Of a stretch of 5,611 nucleotides of DNA, positions 1-5,611 are shown one piece after another. Made by a program: the position numbers and the translations under genes. Origin of the DNA: Bacillota bacterium (GTDB taxonomy: Bacteria > Bacillota > Sulfobacillia > RBS10-35); assembly GCA_029960865.1 (NCBI GenBank), contig JASBVX010000108.1, positions 1 through 5,611 on the forward strand. The letters are read 5' to 3'. Under the pieces are notes generated by a model. That model was not told where the DNA came from. It saw only the letters and a program-made list of their open reading frames with translations, and made no database searches. Every line of letters begins with the position of its first letter. The stretch's first letter is position 1.

Positions 1-99
1 GATGGTCACCGCGAGATCAGGTCGGAACTGGAGAAGGTGCCAGGCGATGCTGGCGCCGATGACGCCTCCGCCGATGATGGCCACGTCTGCTTGAGTCAA
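1..99 (-). CDS. FAD-dependent oxidoreductase, N-terminal fragment
   Basis: Only the first 33 codons lie in the window; the gene continues beyond base 1. The peptide starts MTQADVAIIGGGVIGASIAW, a beta strand followed by the GxGxxG dinucleotide-binding turn (GGGVIG, residues 10-15) typical of the DAO / glycine oxidase / sarcosine dehydrogenase group of flavoenzymes. The start is read as TTG at 97-99, because the conserved strand begins within five residues of it and a G-rich ribosome binding site lies just upstream (GGGGGAG at 104-110, or AGGAGG at 113-118). It begins 20 nt after the ABC-2 permease stop on the same strand, so it is probably the third gene of that operon. The substrate cannot be told from so short a piece: amino acid, N-methylated glycine or another amine are all possible, and a different Rossmann-type FAD enzyme is not excluded. 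Confidence 0.72.
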   Translation of the reverse strand, partial: MTQADVAIIGGGVIGASIAWHLLQFRPDLAVTI

Positions 100-119
100 C
101 CTGCTCCCCCTTCCTCCTT

Positions 120-935
120 CTATCCTTCACCTCTGCGGAAAAGGAGCAAGGCCAGGATAAAAGCCCCCAGGGCCAAAAGAGCCACGATGGTGAGGTCGAA
201 GGAGAAGGTGTGGGCCACCAGGGCCTTGGCCAAGGGGGAACTGCCGTACATGACGCCCCGCAGGGCATCGACGGCATAGGTCAGGGGGTCGATCCTCATG
301 AGAAACTCCATCCAGGACGGTACCCCCTGCAGAGGGAAAAAGGCCCCCGACAGCATCCAGAGAGGCATGACGACGAAGTTCATGATCATCTGAAAGCCTT
401 CCATGCTGCTCATCCGCGAAGCCAGAGCCAGCCCCAGGCCTGAAAGGGTGATGGCGATCAGGAACATGATGAGCCAGAGCTTGAGAACCCCCACCATCCC
501 CGGCCAGAGACCCAAAAAGGGCATGAGAAGGAGAAGGATGGTCCCTTGAATGAGGGCCTGGGTAGCTCCCCCCAGCATCTTTCCCAGGACGATGGAGCTC
601 TGGGAAATGGGGGCCACGAGAATCTCCTTCAAGAAGCCGAATTCCCGGTCCCAGATCACCGAGATGGAAGAGAAAAGGGAGGTAAAGAGGACCGACATCC
701 CCAGGATACCGGGGAACATGAACTGGGTGTAGGAAAACCCGGGCGGCAAAAGGGCGCCCCCCCGAAAGGTGCTGTTGAGCCCGATCCCGAAGATCAGGAG
801 GAAGATGAGGGGTTGGGCCAGAGCTCCCACCACCCGGGTCCATTCCGTAACGAAGCGGGTCATTTCCCGCAGCCAGAGCGTGTACACAGCCCGCAGTTCG
901 TGAGCCATCTTGGTGCTTGCACCGATGTCAGCCAT
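120..935 (-). CDS. ABC-2 type exporter membrane protein
   Basis: A 271-residue integral membrane protein forming the channel of an ABC export pump, working with the ATPase encoded just upstream. About six membrane segments can be seen, at roughly residues 36-53, 72-94, 121-143, 148-172, 181-203 and 245-265. Between the second and third lies WDREFGFLKEILVAPIS (95-111), the cytoplasmic motif of DrrB/NodJ/YadH-type ABC-2 permeases that contacts the ATPase. Length is normal for the family. The ATG at 933-935 was chosen because AGAGGAGG lies 7 nt upstream; a longer open frame back to 1178 only overlaps the ATPase gene in another frame and has no family resemblance, and a second ATG at 906-908 lacks a ribosome binding site. 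The start lies 14 nt after the ATPase stop. Cargo is unknown: drugs, lipids or polysaccharides are all carried by relatives. Confidence 0.92.
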   Translation of the reverse strand: MADIGASTKMAHELRAVYTLWLREMTRFVTEWTRVVGALAQPLIFLLIFGIGLNSTFRGGALLPPGFSYTQFMFPGILGMSVLFTSLFSSISVIWDREFGFLKEILVAPISQSSIVLGKMLGGATQALIQGTILLLLMPFLGLWPGMVGVLKLWLIMFLIAITLSGLGLALASRMSSMEGFQMIMNFVVMPLWMLSGAFFPLQGVPSWMEFLMRIDPLTYAVDALRGVMYGSSPLAKALVAHTFSFDLTIVALLALGAFILALLLFRRGEG

Positions 936-942
936 CTGGGCG

Positions 943-950
943 CCTCCTCT
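943..950 (-). promoter_or_regulatory. Ribosome binding site of the ABC-2 permease gene
   Basis: The minus strand reads AGAGGAGG, 7 nt before the ATG at 935. Its first base is the last base of the ATPase stop codon TGA. It fixes the permease start, and its position suggests coupled translation of the two exporter genes. Confidence 0.8.
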
Positions 951-1912
951 CAATGGCCCCGCTGTAAGCGCATGCGGTCTACGGCCGAAGCTTCTTCTTC
1001 CCGGATGGCCCGGCCCGTCAGCTTGATGAACACGTCGTCCAGGGAAGGCCGGCTGAGGGTCACCGCCTGGATATGGTGGACAAAGGCTTCCACCAGCCGG
1101 GGGACCCAGGAGGCGCCTTCTGCCGTTTCCACTACCACCTGGCCCTGAGAACCGGGGCGCACCTTGAGCTGAGGCCACCTTTCCCGGATGGCCGCCAGGA
1201 GGGTTTCGGGATCGTCGGTCATCAGGGTGATGACGTCCCCGCCAAACTGGGATTTCAGGCCGTCGGGAGTATCCAGAGCCACGATCTCCCCGTGGTCGAT
1301 GATGGCGATGCGGTCGCAGTTTTCCGCCTCATCCAGGTAGTGGGTGCTCATGAAGACAGCCACCCCTTCCCGCTCCCGCAGCTCGTGGATGTACCCCCAG
1401 ATCTTCATCCGCGTCTGGGTATCCAGACCTGCAGTAGGCTCGTCCAGGAAGAGGACTTTGGGGCGATGCAAAAGGCCCCGGGCAATCTCCAGTCGCCTGC
1501 GCATACCTCCCGAAAAAGTCTTCACCCTCTCCTGGAGGCGGTCTTGGAGCTCCACCATCTCCATTAGCTCTTTCACCCGGGCGACCGCCACATCCGAGGG
1601 AACCCCATAGAGCATGGCATGGAAACGGAGGTTCTGGGCCGCCGTCAAACGGTCATCCAGGCTGGGATCCTGAAAGACAATGCCGATGGATCGCCTCACC
1701 TCATCCGGTTGGGTGGACACATCGTAGCCGGCTACCAGGGCTTTTCCCGCCGTGGGGCGCACGAGGGTGGCCAGCATCTTCATGGTGGTGGTTTTCCCCG
1801 CACCGTTGGGACCGAGAAAGCCGAAAATCTCAGCCTCTCGCACCTCAAAGCTGATCCCCTTAACGGCGTGGACGGCACCGTACCGTTTTTCCAATCCTTC
1901 CACCTGGAGCAA
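950..1912 (-). CDS. DrrA/CcmA-type ABC exporter ATP-binding protein
   Basis: A 320-residue cytoplasmic ATPase that should power the ABC-2 membrane protein encoded 14 nt downstream. All nucleotide-binding elements are present in order: Walker A GPNGAGKTT (34-42), Q-loop glutamine 81 in VFQDPSLDDRLT, the signature FSGGMRRR (133-140, the usual form in this subfamily), Walker B VLFLDEPTAGLD (153-164) and the switch histidine 191 in STHYLDEAE. After about residue 220 comes a C-terminal extension of some 100 residues, as in DrrA-like ATPases (DUF4162-type), ending near LSRPSLDDVFIKLTGR. The start is taken as TTG at 1910-1912, giving MLQVEGLEKRYG, because AAGGAGG lies 7 nt upstream. The frame stays open to a GTG at 2047, but that stretch overlaps the divergent promoter and does not resemble the family. 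Drug, lantibiotic, lipid or polysaccharide export are possible roles; the sequence does not decide. Confidence 0.93.
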   Translation of the reverse strand: MLQVEGLEKRYGAVHAVKGISFEVREAEIFGFLGPNGAGKTTTMKMLATLVRPTAGKALVAGYDVSTQPDEVRRSIGIVFQDPSLDDRLTAAQNLRFHAMLYGVPSDVAVARVKELMEMVELQDRLQERVKTFSGGMRRRLEIARGLLHRPKVLFLDEPTAGLDTQTRMKIWGYIHELREREGVAVFMSTHYLDEAENCDRIAIIDHGEIVALDTPDGLKSQFGGDVITLMTDDPETLLAAIRERWPQLKVRPGSQGQVVVETAEGASWVPRLVEAFVHHIQAVTLSRPSLDDVFIKLTGRAIREEEASAVDRMRLQRGH

Positions 1913-1919
1913 AGGAACG

Positions 1920-1926
1920 CCTCCTT
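1920..1926 (-). promoter_or_regulatory. Ribosome binding site deciding the TTG start of the exporter ATPase
   Basis: The minus strand reads AAGGAGG, followed by 7 nt and then TTG at 1910-1912. It is the only strong site near the conserved N-terminus, and no ATG or GTG lies at a suitable distance after it. This supports a TTG start over the longer open frame. Confidence 0.75.
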
Positions 1927-1935
1927 TATGGAAAG

Positions 1936-1965
1936 ATTCTACAGGCTTCAGAGAAGGGCTCACCA
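1936..1965 (-). promoter_or_regulatory. Weak candidate promoter of the exporter operon
   Basis: On the minus strand TAGAAT (1936-1941) could be a -10 box, preceded after 18 nt by TGGTGA (1960-1965), which matches only three of six -35 positions. Transcription would start about 10 nt before the ribosome binding site of the ATPase gene. The position is plausible, but the -35 match is poor and the promoter could lie elsewhere in the 146-bp divergent region. Confidence 0.25.
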
Positions 1966-2008
1966 CCCCGAAGGTGCTCCAAGAGGGCCACATCCTCATC
2001 CATGGGTT

Positions 2009-2038
2009 TTGACAACCGCCAACGACCCTGCATATTAT
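2009..2038 (+). promoter_or_regulatory. Sigma-A-type promoter of the osmoprotectant transporter operon
   Basis: A perfect -35 box TTGACA (2009-2014) and a -10 box TATTAT (2033-2038, five of six matches to TATAAT) are separated by 18 nt. Transcription should begin near 2045, leaving a leader of only about 14 nt before the ATG at 2059. This promoter argues that the upstream in-frame ATG at 2002 is not used. Two short inverted repeats overlap it: GGTT/AACC around the -35 box (2005-2017) and GCCAAC/GTTGGC (2018-2023 and 2040-2045) on either side of the -10 box. They might be operator half-sites, but are short enough to be chance. Confidence 0.75.
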
Positions 2039-2058
2039 GGTTGGCACATAGAGAGGTG

Positions 2059-3204
2059 ATGGGTCTGGAGGAACATGCGACCATTCTCTTTTCCCATGTG
2101 GACAAAACCTATCCCGGAGGGAACTATGCCCTCCGGGATCTCAATCTGTCGGTCCTTTCAGGGCAGCTGGTCTGCCTCATCGGGCCCTCCGGCTGCGGAA
2201 AAACCACGACCCTGCGCCTCATCAACCGTCTGGTGGAGCCGAGCCGGGGCACCATCCGGGTGCGGGGGGAAGACATCCAAAAGCTCAACCCTGTGGCCCT
2301 GCGCCGCAGCATCGGCTACGTCATCCAGGACATCGGGCTCCTCCCCCACATGACCATCCTGGAAAATATCGAGCTGGTGCCCCGCCTCCTGGGTTGGGAC
2401 CGGAAGAAACGGCGGGAACGGGCCCTGGAACTCATGGAGATGGTGGGCCTGAGCCCCGACGAATACGCCCATCGGTATCCCCGGGAGCTTTCCGGCGGTC
2501 AGCAGCAGCGGGTAGGGGTGATGCGGGCCCTGGCGGCCGAGCCCGACATCATCCTCATGGACGAGCCGTTCGGCGCTCTGGATCCCCTTACTCGTCAGAA
2601 GCTCCAGGACGAGCTGAAAAAACTTCAGAACCGGCTGAAAAAGACCATCGTCTTCGTCACCCACGATATGCCGGAGGCCCTCAAGCTGGCAGATCGGATC
2701 ATCATCATGAAGGACGGCCGGATCCATCAGGAAGGGACGCCCGAAGAGATCCTGCGCCATCCCAAGGATGCTTTCGTGACCCAGTTTCTCGGAGGAAACG
2801 GCCAGGGACCCCAGACGGTGGCCGATCTCATGAAAGAAGAGGCCGTCACCGTCCGCCCAGGCCAGGGGGTGGCCGAGGCGGTAGCCATCATGAGGCGGCA
2901 CCGGGTGAACGCTCTTTTGGTGGTGGAAGGAAGCCAGTACCTGGGCGTGGTGACAGCTGCCGGCCTGCGCCGGGCTGCGAAGGAAACCAAAAGGTTGGCA
3001 GACCTCATGGAAGACCACCCGGCGGTGGAGCCCGAGGAACCTCTGGAGACGGCCCTGCGCCTGATGCTGGAGGAACACCTGGACCTCTTGCCGGTGGTGG
3101 GTAAGGACCGGCAGCTGGTGGGGATCGTCACCCCTTCCAGTGTGGTGGATGCCCTGGCTTTCCTGATCCCCCAGGGGGCCAACGGGGAGGAACCGGGCCT
3201 ATGA
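2059..3204 (+). CDS. opuCA: Osmoprotectant ABC transporter ATPase with tandem CBS domains
   Basis: A 381-residue cytoplasmic ATPase energising uptake of quaternary ammonium osmoprotectants (glycine betaine, carnitine, choline). The ATPase domain (about 8-245) shows Walker A GPSGCGKTT (42-50), Q-loop glutamine 90 in VIQDIGLLPHMT, signature LSGGQQQR (144-151), Walker B IILMDEPFGALD (164-175) and switch histidine 202 in VTHDMPEA. Two CBS domains follow, at about 253-308 and 315-369, as in OpuCA; in relatives these respond to ionic strength or nucleotides such as c-di-AMP. Length and layout are standard. The ATG at 2059 is preferred over the in-frame ATG at 2002, which lies upstream of the promoter. 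Its ribosome binding site GAGAGG (2051-2056) sits only 2 nt away, unusually close. The protein then starts about seven residues before the usual family start, so a later non-ATG start cannot be excluded. It heads a tight operon, overlapping the next gene by 4 nt. Confidence 0.93.
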   Translation: MGLEEHATILFSHVDKTYPGGNYALRDLNLSVLSGQLVCLIGPSGCGKTTTLRLINRLVEPSRGTIRVRGEDIQKLNPVALRRSIGYVIQDIGLLPHMTILENIELVPRLLGWDRKKRRERALELMEMVGLSPDEYAHRYPRELSGGQQQRVGVMRALAAEPDIILMDEPFGALDPLTRQKLQDELKKLQNRLKKTIVFVTHDMPEALKLADRIIIMKDGRIHQEGTPEEILRHPKDAFVTQFLGGNGQGPQTVADLMKEEAVTVRPGQGVAEAVAIMRRHRVNALLVVEGSQYLGVVTAAGLRRAAKETKRLADLMEDHPAVEPEEPLETALRLMLEEHLDLLPVVGKDRQLVGIVTPSSVVDALAFLIPQGANGEEPGL

Positions 3205-3842
3205 TGGGCGATGTGGTCCGGGTGCTTTCCCAGCCCAGTACCTGGTCGAAGATAGGTGTGCAGGCCCTGCAGCATGTGGAGATCGTCCTCTTGGCCCTGG
3301 TGGCCGCCGTGATGGTGGCCGTGCCCGGCGGCATCTTCCTGGCGGGCCTCAAGAAGATAGCCGAGCCCATCATGTCGGCGGTGGGCCTCTTGATGACCAT
3401 CCCCAGCGTGTCCCTTCTGGCCATCATGGTGCCCTTTCTCGGGATCGGGGTGGTGCCGGCCCTGGTGGCCCTTGGGCTCTATGCCCTGCTGCCGATCCTG
3501 CGCAACACTTACGCCGGCATCCTGGCCGTAAGCCCGGCGGCGGTGGATGCCGGCAAAGGCATGGGCATGACCCCGGGGCAGCTCCTCTGGCTGGTGGAGC
3601 TCCCCTTGGCCTTTCCCGTCATCATGAACGGCATCCGCACCAGCACCGTGTACGTCATCGGATGGGCCGCCCTGGCGGCCTACATCGGCGCTGGGGGCCT
3701 GGGAGACAGCATCATCCGAGGCCTTTCCCTCATGTCGGGGGGCTGGCTTTTGGCCGGGGCCCTCCCCGTGACAGCCATGGCCCTTTTGGCCGACGCCCTT
3801 TTGGGCAGGGTGGAACGACGGCTGACGGAGGCGGTGAGCTGA
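3201..3842 (+). CDS. opuCB: Osmoprotectant ABC transporter permease, OpuCB type
   Basis: A 213-residue inner membrane permease forming half of the transport channel. It is hydrophobic throughout, with segments near residues 26-50, 57-80, 84-104, 135-160 and 175-205. It carries the ABC importer loop AGKGMGMTPGQ (117-127) followed by VELPLAFP (132-139), which docks on the ATPase. The stretch GIRTSTVYVIGWAALAAYIG (144-163) resembles, from memory, OpuCB of Bacillus subtilis more than OpuCD, hence the symbol. Length is typical. The start ATG at 3201 overlaps the ATPase stop as ATGA, with GGGGAGG 10 nt upstream (3184-3190); the adjacent ATG at 3204 is the alternative. The overlap implies coupled translation, suiting subunits needed in fixed ratio. 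Confidence 0.92.
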   Translation: MMGDVVRVLSQPSTWSKIGVQALQHVEIVLLALVAAVMVAVPGGIFLAGLKKIAEPIMSAVGLLMTIPSVSLLAIMVPFLGIGVVPALVALGLYALLPILRNTYAGILAVSPAAVDAGKGMGMTPGQLLWLVELPLAFPVIMNGIRTSTVYVIGWAALAAYIGAGGLGDSIIRGLSLMSGGWLLAGALPVTAMALLADALLGRVERRLTEAVS

Positions 3843-4489
3843 TGGCGGTCCTCAGTTACATGTGGGAGAACAGCAGCCGTCTTCTGACCCTTACCGGGGA
3901 ACAGCTCACCATGGCCCTTTGGGGGACGTTTTGGGCCGCTGCCCTGGGAATTCCCATCGGGATCTTCATTTATCGCCACCCCCGCTGGGTGGAACCCATC
4001 CTCTGGGTGGCCAACGCCGTCCAGACGATCCCTGCCCTGGCCTTCATCGGGCTGGGCATCATCGTCTTCGGGTTGGGGAGGACCACCGCCATTTTCATTC
4101 TCTTCGCTTACGGCCTCATGCCCATCATCCGCAGCACCTACACCGGGCTGCGCCAAGTGGATCGGGGCGTGGGGGAAGCCACCCGCGGCATGGGGATGAC
4201 GGCTTGGCAGCAGCTCTTCTGGGTGGAGCTGCCCCTGGCTTTCCCCGTGATGCTGGTGGGGCTCAGGGTAGCGGCCGTGGTGGCCATCGGCACCGCCAGC
4301 ATCATGTCCCTGGGGGGAGCGGGAGGCCTGGGCGAAGAAATTTTCGCAGGCTTGGCCCGCATCCAGGACAAGATGATTTGGGCCGGTTCCCTCCTGGCCA
4401 TGTCCCTGGCCATTTTGACCGATCTTCTCTTCCTGGGCTTGGAACGCCTCCTGACCGCCCGGCGGCAGGGGAAGATAACGGCTTCCTGA
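3842..4489 (+). CDS. opuCD: Osmoprotectant ABC transporter permease, OpuCD type
   Basis: A 215-residue membrane permease, the likely partner of the preceding one in a heterodimeric channel. Hydrophobic segments lie near residues 22-43, 50-78, 82-103, 130-158 and 180-203. The ATPase-docking loop is clear: EATRGMGMTAWQQ (112-124) then VELPLAFP (128-135). VANAVQTIPALAF (56-68) resembles, from memory, the corresponding part of OpuCD. It is clearly a paralogue of the first permease. The ATG at 3842 overlaps the previous stop by one base (TGATG) and has GGAGG 10 nt upstream (3827-3831); the frame is open further upstream, but that part only overlaps the first permease in another frame. In the classical opuC operon the binding-protein gene lies between the two permease genes; here they are adjacent. 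CB and CD roles are assigned by resemblance and could be swapped. Confidence 0.9.
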   Translation: MAVLSYMWENSSRLLTLTGEQLTMALWGTFWAAALGIPIGIFIYRHPRWVEPILWVANAVQTIPALAFIGLGIIVFGLGRTTAIFILFAYGLMPIIRSTYTGLRQVDRGVGEATRGMGMTAWQQLFWVELPLAFPVMLVGLRVAAVVAIGTASIMSLGGAGGLGEEIFAGLARIQDKMIWAGSLLAMSLAILTDLLFLGLERLLTARRQGKITAS

Positions 4490-4491
4490 AT

Positions 4492-4497
4492 GGAGGG
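4492..4497 (+). promoter_or_regulatory. Ribosome binding site deciding the start of the binding lipoprotein
   Basis: GGAGGG lies 7 nt before the ATG at 4505. It shows that translation begins at 4505 rather than at the in-frame ATG at 4490, which has no such site. Confidence 0.75.
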
Positions 4498-4504
4498 ATC
4501 AGAC

Positions 4505-5410
4505 ATGGGAAGAAACCTGATGAAAAGGGGCTTGGCCGTCCTTTTGGCCGGGACCCTTCTCTGGGCGGCAGGTTGCGGCAGCTCCGCCGGCTCAGGCCAG
4601 ACCCTGACGGTGGGTTCCAAGCAGTTTACCGAGAGCATCATCCTGGGTGAAATGGCGGCCCAACTGGTGGAAAAGAAAATGGGCATCCCGGTCAAAAGAA
4701 AGCTGAACCTGGGTGGAACCCTGGTGGTCTATCAAGCCCTAACCCAGGGGGAGATCGATTTTTACGTCGATTACGACGGCACCGCGTACCAAGTCCAGCT
4801 GCAGATAACCGATCCTATCCTAGATCCGGCGGCCGTCTATCCCCTGGTGACAGAGAAGCTGCAGGGGAAGAACATTCGGGTCTCAGAACCTTTGGGTTTC
4901 AACAACACCTATGCCCTGGCCCTGCCCCGGAATCTAGCGGAGAAGTACCGGCTCAAGACCTACAGCGATTTGGCCGCCGTATCCTCCTCCTTCATCTTCG
5001 GCACCGAGCAGGAGTTCATGGGAAGGCCCGATGGGTATGACGGCCTAGTGGCGGCCTACGGCTTCCGCTTCAAAGACGTCAAGACCATGGATTCAGGCCT
5101 CAAGTACCGCGCCGTCCAGCAAGGCAAAGTGGATGTCATCGATGCCTACGCCACCGACGGCCAGCTGAAGACCTTCGACATGGTGATCCTGGAAGACGAC
5201 AAGCATTTCTTTCCTCCGTACAACGCCATGTTCCTGGTCCGCCAGACGGCGGCCAACGCTTACCCCGACCTAATGGCGACTCTGAACCTCCTGGCGGGCA
5301 AGCTCAGCGATGAAACGATGCAGGAGCTCAATTATCGGGTGGACGAGTTGGGAGAATCGCCGGAAAAGGTGGCCCGCGAGTTTTTGGCCCAGGCGGGGCT
5401 GGTCCCTTGA
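4505..5410 (+). CDS. opuCC: Osmoprotectant-binding lipoprotein
   Basis: A 301-residue extracellular solute-binding lipoprotein (OpuAC/ProX family) that captures the substrate and delivers it to the two permeases. The N-terminus has basic residues (R3, K7, R8), a hydrophobic core (9-22) and a lipobox AAGC with the lipidated cysteine at residue 24, followed by a Ser/Gly-rich linker. The mature domain opens with the family hallmark TLTVGSKQFTESIILGE (33-49). Then come FYVDYDGT (86-93), which matches the region usually ending YTGT, a hinge NNTYALALP, and near the end DAYATDG and LEDDKHFFPPY, both hallmarks of the family. Tyrosines in these motifs probably form the aromatic cage for a quaternary amine, but the exact ligand cannot be read. 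The start was chosen from the ribosome binding site at 4492-4497. It lies 15 nt after the OpuCD stop, in the same operon. The full length is intact. Confidence 0.93.
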   Translation: MGRNLMKRGLAVLLAGTLLWAAGCGSSAGSGQTLTVGSKQFTESIILGEMAAQLVEKKMGIPVKRKLNLGGTLVVYQALTQGEIDFYVDYDGTAYQVQLQITDPILDPAAVYPLVTEKLQGKNIRVSEPLGFNNTYALALPRNLAEKYRLKTYSDLAAVSSSFIFGTEQEFMGRPDGYDGLVAAYGFRFKDVKTMDSGLKYRAVQQGKVDVIDAYATDGQLKTFDMVILEDDKHFFPPYNAMFLVRQTAANAYPDLMATLNLLAGKLSDETMQELNYRVDELGESPEKVAREFLAQAGLVP

Positions 5411-5432
5411 AAGGTCGGAAACCAAAGTTGTG

Positions 5433-5611
5433 ATGCGATCCCGGTGGATAAAGGGAGCGCTCATCCTGGGGGTGGCGGCCTTTCCTTTCAGCGGCTGTGG
5501 CGGTGGGAGGTGGCTCCCGCTCGTCACGAACCCTGACGGTCGGTTCCAAGAACTTTACCGAAAGCATCCTTTTGGGAGACATGATGGCCCGGGAAGCCAA
5601 GATGGAGGACC
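5433..5611 (+). pseudogene. Second OpuCC-like binding lipoprotein, 5' part, apparently frameshifted
   Basis: The ATG at 5433 opens a good lipoprotein signal: R2, R4 and K7, a hydrophobic core (8-19), and the lipobox FSGC with cysteine at residue 22, then three glycines. After that this frame loses family resemblance. In the next frame, from 5530, the sequence reads TLTVGSKNFTESILLGDM, the mature start of an OpuCC-type protein. Removing one G from the run at 5505-5507 would join them as C-GGGGGSRSSRTLTVGSKNF. The gene therefore carries one extra base, or two missing, somewhere between 5498 and 5529. The ribosome binding site is poor, and GTG at 5430 is an alternative start. It begins 22 nt after opuCC, and bases 5530-5589 match 4601-4660 at 49 of 60 positions, so it is a tandem paralogue. 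It runs off the window. It may be a real pseudogene or a sequence error; the downstream frame might also be called as a gene from GTG at 5497 or 5503, but without a signal. Confidence 0.65.

Noticed and set aside
546..1148. Open frame of 200 codons on the plus strand opposite the exporter genes
   Set aside because: It is a shadow of the permease and ATPase genes, low in hydrophobic order and without recognisable motifs or a convincing start.
936..1178. Possible N-terminal extension of the ABC-2 permease, making 352 residues
   Set aside because: The extra stretch is Pro/Gly/Arg-rich, overlaps the ATPase gene in another frame, and the ATG at 935 has a strong ribosome binding site at the right distance.
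1913..2047. Possible N-terminal extension of the exporter ATPase from GTG at 2047
   Set aside because: It covers the divergent promoter region, has no resemblance to the family, and the TTG at 1912 has AAGGAGG 7 nt upstream.
1913..2058. Riboswitch or structured leader in the divergent control region
   Set aside because: The plus-strand leader is only about 14 nt and the region holds no long pairing stems, so there is no room for a known riboswitch fold on that side.
2075..2353. Short open frame starting at ATG 2075 just after GGAGG
   Set aside because: It is out of frame with the obvious ATPase domain, and only 3 nt separate the GGAGG from the ATG; the product is Ser/Pro-rich with no family resemblance.
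2158..3078. Long open frame on the minus strand opposite opuCA (306 codons)
   Set aside because: It mirrors the codon pattern of a clear ATPase gene in GC-rich DNA; its translation is His/Pro-rich with no domain signs.
5407..5432. Possible internal promoter before the second binding-protein gene (TTGAAA at 5407-5412)
   Set aside because: No acceptable -10 box lies 16-18 nt downstream; the stretch 17 nt on reads GTGATG.

Overview
The window reads as an ordinary chromosomal piece of a GC-rich Gram-positive bacterium, probably a Bacillota (Firmicutes) lineage and possibly a thermophile. That placement is inference. It rests on strong AGGAGG-type ribosome binding sites, two genes that appear to start with TTG, an OpuC-type osmoprotectant transporter, lipoprotein-type binding proteins, and a sigma-A-like promoter. 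No rRNA, tRNA, CRISPR array, insertion sequence or clear hairpin terminator was found.

Two gene clusters diverge from a control region at about 1913-2058. The left cluster (minus strand, 1912 down to 1) encodes a DrrA-type ABC ATPase, an ABC-2 membrane protein and the first 33 residues of an FAD/NAD-binding oxidoreductase that runs off the window. Gaps are 14 and 20 nt, so this looks like one operon. The ATPase and membrane protein should form an export pump of unknown cargo.

The right cluster (plus strand, 2059 to the end) encodes a complete osmoprotectant (quaternary ammonium compound) importer of the OpuC type: an ATPase with tandem CBS domains, two permeases, a substrate-binding lipoprotein, and then the start of a second, related binding lipoprotein. 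The first three genes are joined by 4-nt and 1-nt stop/start overlaps. A near-consensus promoter (TTGACA, 18 nt, TATTAT) lies just upstream and predicts a leader of only about 14 nt. In the cell the binding lipoprotein captures a solute such as glycine betaine, carnitine or choline, the two permeases form the channel, and the ATPase drives uptake, with its CBS domains probably sensing ionic strength or a nucleotide.

The most notable point is at the right edge. The second binding-protein gene has a good lipoprotein signal in one frame and the conserved TLTVGSKNFTES start of the mature domain in another, so one extra base near 5505-5507 appears to break it. It may be a pseudogene or a sequence error. 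The rest fits known families, and I do not see an undescribed system here.
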